This document shows, one piece after another, positions 17,756-26,757 of a stretch of DNA of 64,000 nucleotides (positions are counted from its first letter, which is position 1; each line of letters begins with the position of its first letter). Location of the stretch: positions 1 through 64,000 of the forward strand of contig JAGAMK010000069.1 of assembly GCA_017624735.1 (NCBI GenBank). The letters are read 5' to 3'. Made by a program: the position numbers and the translations under genes. The notes beneath the pieces were generated by a model that worked only from the letters and a program-made list of their open reading frames with translations, did no database searches and was not told the DNA's origin. Source of the DNA: Clostridia bacterium (lineage in GTDB: Bacteria; Bacillota; Clostridia; Oscillospirales; Acutalibacteraceae).

Positions 17756-18216
17756 TTGTTTAACAGTCCTTTAATTTTTCTCATAGGGATTAAAATAAAT
17801 CTTCTGAATCGTAAAATTGCTACCCAAACTTTACTGTATAGCACATATGGTTTATATTTAACGTCAATCTTTTTATTGTTACGTGTTATGGACTTGACAA
17901 CAGCGATTATATGTCGGTCCTCTATACCGGTTTCTTTAACCCATTGGTTATCACCGCAAAGAACGTAGCTCTTGTCATTTTTGCCAACGATTCTATGAAG
18001 TACGAAATGTCCGTCATCACGACGATAAAAAATGATATCACCCTTGTTATAACTCTTGGCTTTTATCAATTCAACGCTATCCCGTCCCCAAACTAGTAGG
18101 GGAAGCATGCTTGTACCCGTAATAGGCAGTTGAACAGTACCGCCACTTTCGAGTTTTTCTTTAATTATAGGGTAAAGCTCATCAAGTGAAACTTTGAGCG
18201 TGTTATTATTTTTCAT
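17752..18216 (-). CDS. S26-family signal peptidase-like protein (SipW/S26B type)
   Basis: A 154-aa protein with the S26 serine box (PITGTSMLPLLVWGRDSV, Ser in G-T-S-M-x-P) and FYRRDDGHFVLHRIVG, where the general base position has His in place of Lys, as in SipW/ER-type enzymes. YVLCGDNQWVKE is the third conserved box. No N-terminal membrane anchor is visible; a weak hydrophobic stretch near the C-terminus may associate with the membrane. The ATG at 18216 follows GAGGTAGATTTT; upstream in-frame ATGs lie in or before the promoter. It may process a substrate encoded elsewhere, since no small precursor gene is adjacent. Confidence 0.8.
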   Translation of the reverse strand: MKNNNTLKVSLDELYPIIKEKLESGGTVQLPITGTSMLPLLVWGRDSVELIKAKSYNKGDIIFYRRDDGHFVLHRIVGKNDKSYVLCGDNQWVKETGIEDRHIIAVVKSITRNNKKIDVKYKPYVLYSKVWVAILRFRRFILIPMRKIKGLLNK

Positions 18217-18246
18217 AAAATCTACCTCACTTGAAGTACTTAATAA

Positions 18247-18275
18247 ATTATAATTTAATCCGCAGCAAATGTCAA
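18247..18275 (-). promoter_or_regulatory. Consensus sigma-A promoter for S26 peptidase - nucleotidyltransferase
   Basis: On the minus strand TTGACA (18270-18275) and TATAAT (18247-18252) with a 17-base spacer match the consensus exactly. Transcription should start near 18240, only about 24 bases before the ATG at 18216. Confidence 0.88.
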
Positions 18276-18326
18276 TCAATCCTTATTTATAATAAATAAT
18301 ATTTTGTCGTTTTCCCTTATATTTTC

Positions 18327-18355
18327 TTGACAATAAAAGTGGTTTGTGATAATAT
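18327..18355 (+). promoter_or_regulatory. Sigma-A promoter of polysaccharide operon B
   Basis: TTGACA (18327-18332), a 17-base spacer and TAATAT (18350-18355). It drives the plus-strand genes from 18413 and is divergent from the S26 promoter; the two -35 boxes are about 50 bases apart, so one regulator could control both. Confidence 0.75.
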
Positions 18356-18412
18356 TTTATTATATATAGTTGTGCGAATTTTTAGTATAAATAAGTCCTT
18401 GAGGAATAGCGA

Positions 18413-19510
18413 ATGAGTAAGGTTTTATTTTTAGTAAACAATGATGTGGGGATATATAATTTCCGTCTTGAAGTGATTCAGCGTATCATTAAAGAAGGCT
18501 ATGAGGTTATTATTTCCTCACCATATGGCAAACGCATTGACGACCTGATTGAAGAGGGTTGTCTGTATAAGAATATTGAGTTTTCCCGTCATGGTATGAA
18601 TCCAATCAAAGAATGTGTTTTAATCGCGAAATACATAAAACTTCTCAAGGAAGTTAAACCCGATGTGGTTTTATCCTACACTATTAAGCCGAATATTTAT
18701 GGTGGTATTGCTTGTTCATTAACAAAAACGCCGTATATAGCAAATATCACGGGTTTAGGTACTGCTATTGAGAATGGTGGTATGATACAAAAGGTACTGT
18801 GTGTTCTTTATAAAATCGGACTTAGAAAAGCTCATAAAGTATTCTTCCAGAACGAAGGCAATAAAGAGTTTTTTGCTAATCATGATATTTACAAAGAAAA
18901 ACACATTCTTATTCCAGGTTCAGGCGTGAATCTTGACCGTTATTCTCCACTTGATTATTCCGATGATATGGAAACAACGAAATTTTTAATGATTGCCCGT
19001 ATTATGAAGGATAAAGGCATTGACGAGTATCTTCAAGCTGCCGAAACAATAAGGGGAAAGTATCCAAATACAGAATTTCACATCTGTGGTTTCTGTGAGC
19101 CTGAATACGAAAGCAGAATGGATGACATAAAAAACAAAGGTACGGTAATTTATCACGGAATGGTAAAAGATGTACAAAAACTCTTAAAGGAAACACACTG
19201 TACGGTTTTACCATCGTATCATGAAGGAATGGCTAATGTTCTTTTAGAGAGTGCATCATCTGCAAGACCTGTGATTGCAACAAATATTCCTGGTTGTCGA
19301 GAAACATTTGATGAGGGTATAACAGGTATAGGCTGTGAAGCAAAATCTGCTCAATCACTTATTGATGCAATTGAAAAATTCCTCGCATTGTCCCATGAAG
19401 AAAAAGTTAAAATGGGTAAAGAGGGAAGAGTTAAAATGGAAAAATGCTTTGACAGGCAAATCGTCGTTGAAGCTTATATAAAAGAAATCAATACAATTCT
19501 CAATAAATAA
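18413..19510 (+). CDS. Glycosyltransferase family 4 (PglA/CapM-like)
   Basis: A 365-aa GT-B enzyme. VLSYTIKPNIYGGIA and ANITGLGTAIENGG are the signature of the group that includes Campylobacter PglA and staphylococcal CapM, which add an N-acetylhexosamine to undecaprenyl-diphospho-bacillosamine or FucNAc. The donor site is FLMIARIMKDKGIDEYLQAA and VLPSYHEGMANVLLESASSARPVIATNIPGCRE. It probably adds the second sugar to the lipid-linked primer made by the PglC-like enzyme of operon A. The start follows TTGAGGAATAGCGA. It is the first gene of operon B. Confidence 0.85.
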   Translation: MSKVLFLVNNDVGIYNFRLEVIQRIIKEGYEVIISSPYGKRIDDLIEEGCLYKNIEFSRHGMNPIKECVLIAKYIKLLKEVKPDVVLSYTIKPNIYGGIACSLTKTPYIANITGLGTAIENGGMIQKVLCVLYKIGLRKAHKVFFQNEGNKEFFANHDIYKEKHILIPGSGVNLDRYSPLDYSDDMETTKFLMIARIMKDKGIDEYLQAAETIRGKYPNTEFHICGFCEPEYESRMDDIKNKGTVIYHGMVKDVQKLLKETHCTVLPSYHEGMANVLLESASSARPVIATNIPGCRETFDEGITGIGCEAKSAQSLIDAIEKFLALSHEEKVKMGKEGRVKMEKCFDRQIVVEAYIKEINTILNK

Positions 19511-19524
19511 AAGGAGTCTTTAAA

Positions 19525-20835
19525 ATGTCACTTTACGAAAAAATCGTAGCAAAAGAAGAAAAAATCTCACTTGTAGGTCTTGGTTATGTAGGTATGCCAA
19601 TTGCCGTTGCATTTGCTAAAAAGGTAGATGTTATCGGTTACGACCTTAACGCAAAGAAAATTGAACTCTATAAGAGCGGCATCGACCCAACAAACGAAGT
19701 TGGTAACGAAGTAATCGCTAACACAACTGTTGAGTTCACATCAGACGAAACAAAACTCAAGGAAGCAAAATTCCATATCGTTGCAGTTCCAACACCTGTT
19801 AATGATGACCACACACCCGACCTTACACCTGTTGAAGGTGCATCAACAATCGTTGGTAGAAACCTTACAAAGGGTTCAATCGTTGTTTACGAATCAACTG
19901 TTTACCCAGGTGTTACAGAAGATGTTTGTATTCCAATTCTTGAAAAAGAATCAGGACTTAAATGTGGTGTTGACTTTAAAGTAGGTTATTCACCTGAAAG
20001 AATCAACCCAGGTGACAAAGTACACAGACTCGAAACAATTGTTAAAATCGTTTCAGGTATGGATGAAGAGTCACTTGACGAAATCGCAAAAGTTTATGAA
20101 CTTGTTGTTGAAGCAGGTGTTCATAGAGCAAGCTGTATCAAGGTTGCTGAGGCTGCAAAGGTTATCGAAAACAGCCAGCGTGATATCAACATCGCTTTCA
20201 TGAATGAACTTTCAATCATCTTCAACAAGATGGGTATTGATACAAAGTCAGTTCTTGAAGCAGCAGGTACAAAGTGGAACTTCCTTAAGTTCTTTCCTGG
20301 ACTTGTTGGTGGTCACTGTATCGGTGTTGACCCATATTATCTTACATATAAAGCAGAAATGTTAGGCTACCATAGTCAGATTATCCTTTCAGGTCGTCGT
20401 ATCAATGACGATATGGGTAAATATGTTGCTGAAAATGTTGTTAAAAACCTTATCTCTGCGGACAAAGCAGTTAAGAATGCTAAGGTTGCAATTCTCGGCT
20501 TTACATTCAAAGAAAATTGCCCTGATACAAGAAATACAAGAATTATTGACATCGTTAATGAACTCAAAGAGTACGGTATTAATCCTGTTATTGCTGACCC
20601 AGAAGCAGATGCTGATGAAGCAAAATGGCTTTATGGTATTGAGTTCGTTGATATGAACACAATCAAAGATATGGATGCAGTTATTCTTGCTGTTGCACAT
20701 GATAGCTTCAGCTCACTCACAATGGCTGATATGGATAAATTCTTCGGTGAAGGACAGAAAGTTCTTCTTGACATTAAGGGCTTGCTTAACAGAAAAGAAT
20801 ATGAAGATGCAGGCTATTCATATTGGAGATTATAA
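19525..20835 (+). CDS. UDP-N-acetylhexosamine 6-dehydrogenase (TviB/WbpO-type)
   Basis: Oxidises C6 of a UDP-HexNAc to a uronic acid with two NAD+. The 436-aa sequence has the NAD site VGLGYVGMPIAVAFA, VPTPVNDDHTPDL, YSPERINPGD, and the catalytic cysteine in GLVGGHCIGVDPYYL near residue 262, then FTFKENCPDTRNTR. The PERINPGD box and the spacing match the TviB/WbpO/VipA branch and not UDP-glucose dehydrogenase. The start follows AAAAGGAGTCTTTAAA. With the next gene it gives UDP-GalNAcA or UDP-GlcNAcA, the only uronic acid route in the window. Confidence 0.9.
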   Translation: MSLYEKIVAKEEKISLVGLGYVGMPIAVAFAKKVDVIGYDLNAKKIELYKSGIDPTNEVGNEVIANTTVEFTSDETKLKEAKFHIVAVPTPVNDDHTPDLTPVEGASTIVGRNLTKGSIVVYESTVYPGVTEDVCIPILEKESGLKCGVDFKVGYSPERINPGDKVHRLETIVKIVSGMDEESLDEIAKVYELVVEAGVHRASCIKVAEAAKVIENSQRDINIAFMNELSIIFNKMGIDTKSVLEAAGTKWNFLKFFPGLVGGHCIGVDPYYLTYKAEMLGYHSQIILSGRRINDDMGKYVAENVVKNLISADKAVKNAKVAILGFTFKENCPDTRNTRIIDIVNELKEYGINPVIADPEADADEAKWLYGIEFVDMNTIKDMDAVILAVAHDSFSSLTMADMDKFFGEGQKVLLDIKGLLNRKEYEDAGYSYWRL

Positions 20836-20869
20836 TTCTAGTTTAAAAATTTATTTGTAGGTGTTAATT

Positions 20870-21844
20870 ATGGGCTATAAAGATTTAAAATTTCCTGAGA
20901 ATTCATTATTCTTGGTAACAGGTTGTGCAGGTTTCATTGGTTCTAACCTTTGTGAAGCAATCCTTAATATGGGTTACAGAGTTCGTGGTTTGGACGACTT
21001 GTCAACAGGTAAACAGGCTAATGTTGATATGTTCCTTGATAACCCTAACTATGAGTTCATTAAAGGTGACATCAAAGACCTTGATACTTGTATGAAGGCA
21101 TGTGAAGGCGTTGACTATGTTCTTAATCAGGCTGCTTGGGGTAGTGTTCCAAGAAGTATTGTAATGCCTATCTTCTATTGCAAAAACAATATTGAAGGTA
21201 CTCTCAATATGCTAGAAGCTGCTCGTCAGTGCGGTGTTAAGAAATTCGTTTATGCTTCAAGTTCATCAGTTTACGGTGACGAGCCAAACCTTCCAAAGAC
21301 AGAGGGCAGAGAAGGTAACCTTCTTTCACCTTATGCAGTTACTAAGAGATGTGATGAAGAATGGGCAAAAATGTACACAATGCACTACGGCCTTGACACA
21401 TACGGTATGCGTTACTTTAATGTTTTCGGTCGTCGTCAGGACCCGGACGGTGCTTATGCAGCAGTTATTCCGAAATTCTTAAAGCTCTTAATTAACGGTG
21501 AAACTCCTACAATTAATGGTGACGGTAAACAGAGCCGTGACTTTACTTACATTGATAATGTTATTGAAGCCAACCTTAAATCCTGCCTCGCATCTCACGA
21601 GGCAGCAGGACAGGCTTACAATATCGCTTACGGCGGAAGAGAATATCTTATCGATATCTACTATGGTCTTACAAAGGCTTTAGGTGTTGACATTGAACCT
21701 AACTTTGGTCCTGACAGAGCAGGTGACATCAAGCACTCAAATGCTGATATTTCAAAGGCAAGAAAAAATCTTGGCTATGACCCTGACTGGAGCTTCCAGA
21801 AAGGTATTGCTGCCGCTATTGAGTGGTATAAGGAGAATTTATAA
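20870..21844 (+). CDS. NAD-dependent UDP-HexNAc 4-epimerase (WbpP/TviC-type)
   Basis: A 324-aa extended SDR: TGCAGFIGSNL, DLSTGK, NQAAWGSVPRS, SSSSVYGDEPNLPKTE, and the catalytic YAVTK. The NQAA-x-GSVPRS segment marks the WbpP/TviC/Gne group that acts on UDP-N-acetylated sugars or uronates. It interconverts the gluco and galacto forms of the product of the preceding dehydrogenase. The ATG at 20870 follows GTAGGTG; the GTG at 20861 lies in that site. The stop overlaps the start of the ATP-grasp gene (TAATG). Confidence 0.88.
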   Translation: MGYKDLKFPENSLFLVTGCAGFIGSNLCEAILNMGYRVRGLDDLSTGKQANVDMFLDNPNYEFIKGDIKDLDTCMKACEGVDYVLNQAAWGSVPRSIVMPIFYCKNNIEGTLNMLEAARQCGVKKFVYASSSSVYGDEPNLPKTEGREGNLLSPYAVTKRCDEEWAKMYTMHYGLDTYGMRYFNVFGRRQDPDGAYAAVIPKFLKLLINGETPTINGDGKQSRDFTYIDNVIEANLKSCLASHEAAGQAYNIAYGGREYLIDIYYGLTKALGVDIEPNFGPDRAGDIKHSNADISKARKNLGYDPDWSFQKGIAAAIEWYKENL

Positions 21845-22725
21845 TGTTCGACTATAAAAAAATAATCAAAGACAGAGAAATCCGTCTTAAATTGATTAAT
21901 ATGCTCAATTTTATTCCTCATAAGCCATATTTGAAAATGGTTTATTGGATAAAAACAGGCAAAAAGCTTAATTTGGAAAATCCAAAAACATTCTGTGATA
22001 AACTTAATTGGTTAAAGCTCAATAATATTCATCCTGAATATACTGACCTTGTTGATAAGGTAAAAGTTCGCGACTATGTCAACAATATTATGGGTCGAGA
22101 TATGTTCTTTCCACTTTATGGTGCTTGGGACCATTATGCTGATATTGATTTCGATAGTTTGCCGGATAAGTTTGTTCTTAAATGTAATCATGACTCTGCA
22201 AGTGTTAATGTTATTAAGGATAAGAGTAAGATGGACCATAAGGAATTGGAAAAATTCTATGAGGGCAGACTTCGTATAAATCCATACAATATGGGCCGCG
22301 AATATCCATATAAAGATGTAAAACCGAAGATTATTGCAGAAAAATATATGATTCCCGATGGTGAAACAGACATCAATGACTATAAATTTTTCTGCTTTGA
22401 TGGTAAGCCTGAAATGTTATTCGTTGCAACTGACCGTAGTGACGACTGTCGTTTCGACTTTTATGATATGGATTTCAATCATCTTGATATTGAAAACATT
22501 CATCCGCATTCTGATAAACCTATCGCAAAGCCCGAATGTTTTGAAGAGATGAAAGAACTTGCGGAAAAATTAACAAAGGGCTTTAAGTTTGTAAGACTTG
22601 ACTTGTATGAAATTCAAGGAAAAGTTTACTTTGGCGAATACACATTCTTCCACGCAGGTGGTTTCTGGCCGTTCCACCCCGATGAATACGAATATAAATA
22701 TGGCGACTTAATTAAGTTGGATTAA
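21844..22725 (+). CDS. TupA-like ATP-grasp protein (first copy)
   Basis: The 293-aa protein matches the TupA-like ATP-grasp family, named after a teichuronopeptide gene. Conserved parts are FDSLPDKFVLKCNHDSAS (ATP-binding lysine), KIIAEKYM, NDYKFFCFDGKPEML, FVRLDLYEIQGKVYFGEYTF and HAGGFWPF (metal-binding acidic and Asn/Glu positions). ATP-grasp enzymes form amide or peptide bonds through an acyl phosphate. Next to a HexNAc-uronic acid pathway, amidation of the uronate carboxyl with an amine or amino acid is a reasonable proposal, but some members are annotated only as glycosyltransferase-associated. A diverged second copy is at 24671-25636. Confidence 0.8.
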   Translation: MFDYKKIIKDREIRLKLINMLNFIPHKPYLKMVYWIKTGKKLNLENPKTFCDKLNWLKLNNIHPEYTDLVDKVKVRDYVNNIMGRDMFFPLYGAWDHYADIDFDSLPDKFVLKCNHDSASVNVIKDKSKMDHKELEKFYEGRLRINPYNMGREYPYKDVKPKIIAEKYMIPDGETDINDYKFFCFDGKPEMLFVATDRSDDCRFDFYDMDFNHLDIENIHPHSDKPIAKPECFEEMKELAEKLTKGFKFVRLDLYEIQGKVYFGEYTFFHAGGFWPFHPDEYEYKYGDLIKLD

Positions 22726-22734
22726 GGTGTTTTA

Positions 22735-23544
22735 ATGAATAAGGGTAAAATTTCAATTATAATGGGAATATATAACTGTTCCGCAACTCTGCCTGAGGCA
22801 ATTGATTCAATTCTTGCTCAGACATATGAAAATTGGGAACTGATTATGTGCGATGACTGCTCCACTGATGATACATATATGGTAGCAGAGGAGTATAAGA
22901 ACAAATATCCCGAAAAAATGATACTTGTCCGTAATGAGAAAAACAGCAGATTAGCATTTTCGCTTAATCACTGTTTAAAATACGCTACAGGCGAATTTGT
23001 TGCACGTATGGATGGTGACGATGTTTCTGTTCCGGAGCGATTTGAAAAACAAATTCAGTTTTTAAAAGAACATCCGGATGTACAACTTGTCGGTACATCT
23101 ATGCAAAGATTTAATCAAAGCGGAAAGCACGATATCGTGTATCCACCTGAAAAAGTTGATAAATTTACCCTTAAAGACCGTATTCCGTTTAATCACGCAA
23201 CAATACTTACATATAAATATGTTTATGATGAACTTAATGGTTATACTGTAGCCGAAAGAACTAATAGAGCACAGGATTATGACTTGTGGTTCAGATTTTT
23301 CCATAAAGGTTTTGTTGGTGCTAATATGATGGAACCTTTATACCTTGTTCGTGAAGATGAAAATGCTGTTCGCAGAAGAACAGCAAAAGTAAGAATAAAT
23401 GCTTATAAAACAACCCGAATGGGTTATAAATTACTTAATTATCCAAAAAGCTGGTTAATTAAGGCAACTCTTGTTTTAATCGTAAAATGCTTGACACCTT
23501 ATTTTATAGTTGATAAATATCGAGAGTATCAAGCTAAAAAGTAA
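22735..23544 (+). CDS. Glycosyltransferase family 2
   Basis: A GT-A enzyme of 269 aa: ISIIMGIYNCSATLPEAIDSILAQTYENW, CDDCSTDDT, and ARMDGDDVSVPERF carrying the DxD metal site, followed by FNHATILTYK and AQDYDLWFRFF. No membrane helices beyond a hydrophobic stretch near the C-terminus (LIKATLVLIVKCL), which may anchor it. It adds a sugar to the operon B unit. It starts 9 bases after the ATP-grasp gene. Confidence 0.9.
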   Translation: MNKGKISIIMGIYNCSATLPEAIDSILAQTYENWELIMCDDCSTDDTYMVAEEYKNKYPEKMILVRNEKNSRLAFSLNHCLKYATGEFVARMDGDDVSVPERFEKQIQFLKEHPDVQLVGTSMQRFNQSGKHDIVYPPEKVDKFTLKDRIPFNHATILTYKYVYDELNGYTVAERTNRAQDYDLWFRFFHKGFVGANMMEPLYLVREDENAVRRRTAKVRINAYKTTRMGYKLLNYPKSWLIKATLVLIVKCLTPYFIVDKYREYQAKK

Positions 23545-23565
23545 TTCCTGATTGGTGGTGAAAAT

Positions 23566-24651
23566 ATGGCAAAATTATACTTCTTTATGGCATTTGTTTG
23601 TGGTATACTTGCCTATTTTTCTACCTATGGAAGGCCTGCAAAATTAGATAGTAACGGTGTTGTTCAGAAAAAAAGACAGCGAACATTTTTTTACTTGTTG
23701 TTATTTGCAGTCTTAATAGTTTTTTCCGGATTTAGACAACTTCATGTAAATGGTATGGATGAGTATGCTTATAGAAACAGATTTAATGAGTTCACCGGTA
23801 TGTCCTTGTCGGAAGCTTTAGCATTCACTCCAAACGAACCTTTGATGTCGTTAATAGTATTTCTCGCAACTCGTATTTTTAATGTCAGTCAAGGATTTTT
23901 ATTGTTATCAAGTGTGATAATCCTGTTACCGATGATTACGTCATTCAAAAAATATAGCATTGATTTTGCTTATGCAATAGTCCTTTTGTTCGCAACAACT
24001 CAACTTTATAACTCCTTTAATGGTATAGCTCAATATTTGGCAGCAGCAATATATCTTTTAGCAATTCCGTATATTTATGAGCGAAAGTTCTGGAAATACG
24101 CATTTGTTGTTGTAATATGCTGTATGTTCCATATGGGTGCAATAGTTCTATTCCCAATCTATTTTATTGCAATGAACAGAACAGACTCAATTAAGGGAAT
24201 CTTAACAAGTGTGGTTGTTTTGGCTGTTATTGTTGTTGCCTATGGTTCTCTTGAAAGCATTATCAATACAACCGGTATGCTTGATGATTATATGTTTGTT
24301 GTACAAGAAGGTCATCACGGTGTTAATATTATTACAATCATTATTAACTGTGTTCCTGCTGCGTTAGCTATTTATGCAACACGATTTACAAGGGAAGATA
24401 AAGTGACAACAATTTGTGCCAATATGTGTGTGTTACACGCATTAATCTATATAGCAAGTATTATGGACGTTTATATTGCTCGTTTTGCAATTTTCACCTG
24501 TACTTTTGTTATTCTGTACCTATCACGAATTACAAAAGTATTCAGCAATGAGTTCAAAATAATATTTAAAATTGCTTCGGTAGCACTATATTCAATTGTA
24601 TGCTTTTTAACAATAAGTGGTGCAAGATATTCGTTCAATTTCTATTTGTAA
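23566..24651 (+). CDS. EpsG-like Wzy polymerase (operon B)
   Basis: A 361-aa membrane protein with about ten helices and the EpsG pattern: FSGFRQLHVNGMDEYAYRNRF (R-x-x-x-x-x-G-x-D-x-x-x-Y), YNSFNGIAQYLAAAIYLLAI and MFHMGAIVLFPIYF. It probably polymerises the operon B repeat units, paired with the flippase at 28825. A different sequence from the operon A polymerase implies a different repeat unit. Confidence 0.82.
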   Translation: MAKLYFFMAFVCGILAYFSTYGRPAKLDSNGVVQKKRQRTFFYLLLFAVLIVFSGFRQLHVNGMDEYAYRNRFNEFTGMSLSEALAFTPNEPLMSLIVFLATRIFNVSQGFLLLSSVIILLPMITSFKKYSIDFAYAIVLLFATTQLYNSFNGIAQYLAAAIYLLAIPYIYERKFWKYAFVVVICCMFHMGAIVLFPIYFIAMNRTDSIKGILTSVVVLAVIVVAYGSLESIINTTGMLDDYMFVVQEGHHGVNIITIIINCVPAALAIYATRFTREDKVTTICANMCVLHALIYIASIMDVYIARFAIFTCTFVILYLSRITKVFSNEFKIIFKIASVALYSIVCFLTISGARYSFNFYL

Positions 24652-24670
24652 TTTTTAAGGAGAAAAGCTT

Positions 24671-25636
24671 ATGTCTATAAAGAAAAAAATAAAAAAGCAT
24701 ATGCAAAGTTCTGCATCGGGTCAACTGCTTTTCTTTTATATTCGTATTTTAAGAGAAAAACTTTGTATGTTGACACCTGATAAAGAGTTTTTGGAAAAAA
24801 GATATAAGCAAAAGCACGGAAAAGAAATGGATTTATTCAATCCTAAAAATTATAGTGAAGTATGCAGTTGGTTAAAACTTTTTTATCGTGACGAAAGAAT
24901 GGTTCGTTGTGCTGATAAATACGGCATTCGTGACTATCTTGCTGAATTAGGATATGACAATCTTTGTAATGAAGTTATTGGTGTATACGACGATGCAAGA
25001 AAAATTGATTTTGACAGTTTACCAGATAAATTTGTTGCTAAGGCAACTCATGGCAGTAGTTGGAATCTTGTTTGTACAGATAAGAATAAACTTGATTGGA
25101 AAACAGAAGTCAAGAAAATGAATATGTGGCTTAAACTCGACTTGACTGCATTTGGCAGAGAGTGGAATTATAAGGATATTAAGCCACAAATTGTTATAGA
25201 AAAATTTTTAGACCATCAACCACTTAATGATTACAAATTTATGTGCTTTAACGGTGAACCAATGTTTATGCAGGTTAACCACGATGAAGATGGTGTACAT
25301 TATCTCGATTATTATAAATTAGACGGTTGGGAAAAACTGCCTGTTTATTTAAAGGGTTACAACAATTATGATGGTGTTTTACCTTTGCCAGATAACTATG
25401 AGAGAATGTTTGAAATTGCAAAGGATTTAAGTAAACCTTTCCCATTTGCAAGAATTGATTTTTATAGTTTTGACGATACAATGATACTTGGTGAAATTAC
25501 TTTCTTTACAGGTGGGGGACTCACTCCCTTTATTTCAAAAGAAGGCAATTATGACGAACTTTTCGGAAGTCTTATCAAACTTCCCGAACCAAACCACAAT
25601 TTAGAACTTTATAACAAACTTTACAATAAAAACTGA
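24671..25636 (+). CDS. TupA-like ATP-grasp protein (second copy)
   Basis: At 321 aa this is a distant paralogue of the protein at 21844. The same landmarks occur in order: FDSLPDKFVAKATHGSSWN, QIVIEKFL, NDYKFMCFNGEPMFMQVN, FARIDFYSFDDTMILGEITF and TGGGLTPF. The divergence suggests a different substrate, so two carboxyl groups or two acceptors may be modified in this glycan. An extra N-terminal basic segment (MSIKKKIKKHMQSS) may bind the membrane. The start follows AAGGAGAAAAGCTT. Confidence 0.8.
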   Translation: MSIKKKIKKHMQSSASGQLLFFYIRILREKLCMLTPDKEFLEKRYKQKHGKEMDLFNPKNYSEVCSWLKLFYRDERMVRCADKYGIRDYLAELGYDNLCNEVIGVYDDARKIDFDSLPDKFVAKATHGSSWNLVCTDKNKLDWKTEVKKMNMWLKLDLTAFGREWNYKDIKPQIVIEKFLDHQPLNDYKFMCFNGEPMFMQVNHDEDGVHYLDYYKLDGWEKLPVYLKGYNNYDGVLPLPDNYERMFEIAKDLSKPFPFARIDFYSFDDTMILGEITFFTGGGLTPFISKEGNYDELFGSLIKLPEPNHNLELYNKLYNKN

Positions 25637-25650
25637 AAGAAGTTGTTTCT

Positions 25651-26745
25651 TTGATTAAGATTTTATTTTTAACCCAAAACCTTGGCGGTGGCGGTGCTGA
25701 AAGAGTACTGGTAAACCTTGTAAATAATATGGATAAAACCAAGTACGATGTAACAGTTGCTACAATGTTTGGTGGAGGAGTCAATGAAAAATTTCTCAAC
25801 AAAGATGTGAAATATTTCTGTAAAAAAGCGCCACTTTTCCCCGGTGTTTCACAAGTTATGCGTTTTATTCCCGCAAAATGGCTTTATAAATATTTTGTAG
25901 GAAATGAAAAATATGATGTAGTAGTTGCATTTATGCACGGTGTACCTGCAAAAGTAATTAGTGGATGTACACTCAAAAATGTTAAAAAGATTTCGTGGCT
26001 TCACTGCGGAGATATGAATAAAACAAGTATGTTTAATTGTTTCCCGACATTTAAAAGTGCAGTCAAGGTATATGGTAGTTTTGACAAAGTTTTAGGTGTT
26101 GCAAAAAGCGTTGCGGATGCTTTTTCAAAGAAAACAGGGCTTACTGAAAACGTAAGTTATTGTTATAATGTTAATGACACAAATAAAATTATAAATCTCG
26201 CAAAAGAAGAAATTGACCTTGAATATAAAAAGCCTCTTGTGTGTTCTGTGGGTAGATTCACAAGTGAAAAAGGCTTTTCAAGGCTAATTAAAATCTCAAA
26301 CAGATTACATAATGAGGGCGTTGAGCACACACTTATGCTTATAGGTGGCGGTGCATTGGAAGAAACTATCAAAGCAGAGGCAAAAGAACTTAACGAAAAT
26401 GTAATCTTTACAGGCTTTCAGGATAATCCATATAAGTATTTAAGTAAAGCAGATATTTTTGTTTGCTCATCGTTCTTTGAGGGCTTAAGTACAGCTACAA
26501 CAGAGGCGATTGTACTTGGTCTCCCGACAGTTTCAACCAATGTATCAGGAGCAAAAGAAATTTTAGGAGAAAACAACGAATACGGCTTGGTTGTAGGTAT
26601 GGACGACGAAGATTTATATAGAGGTCTTAAAGAAATGCTTACAAACGAAGAAGTTCGTAATCATTATAAAAAACAAGCAGAAATTCGCGGTGAATTTTTC
26701 AACACTGAAAATGCTGTGAGAGAAACAGTAAAACATTTTGAATAA
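25651..26745 (+). CDS. Glycosyltransferase family 4
   Basis: A 364-aa GT-B enzyme beginning LIKILFLTQNLGGGGAERVLVNLVNNM, the classic GT4 acceptor motif. The donor domain has VCSVGRFTSEKGFSRLIKI, LIGGGALEE, and SSFFEGLSTATTEAIVLGLPTVST. The start is a TTG at 25651, 14 bases after the ATP-grasp stop, with only a weak purine-rich site; no ATG exists near the conserved N-terminus. Confidence 0.88.
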   Translation: MIKILFLTQNLGGGGAERVLVNLVNNMDKTKYDVTVATMFGGGVNEKFLNKDVKYFCKKAPLFPGVSQVMRFIPAKWLYKYFVGNEKYDVVVAFMHGVPAKVISGCTLKNVKKISWLHCGDMNKTSMFNCFPTFKSAVKVYGSFDKVLGVAKSVADAFSKKTGLTENVSYCYNVNDTNKIINLAKEEIDLEYKKPLVCSVGRFTSEKGFSRLIKISNRLHNEGVEHTLMLIGGGALEETIKAEAKELNENVIFTGFQDNPYKYLSKADIFVCSSFFEGLSTATTEAIVLGLPTVSTNVSGAKEILGENNEYGLVVGMDDEDLYRGLKEMLTNEEVRNHYKKQAEIRGEFFNTENAVRETVKHFE

Positions 26746-26757
26746 AGGTGTATTTTT

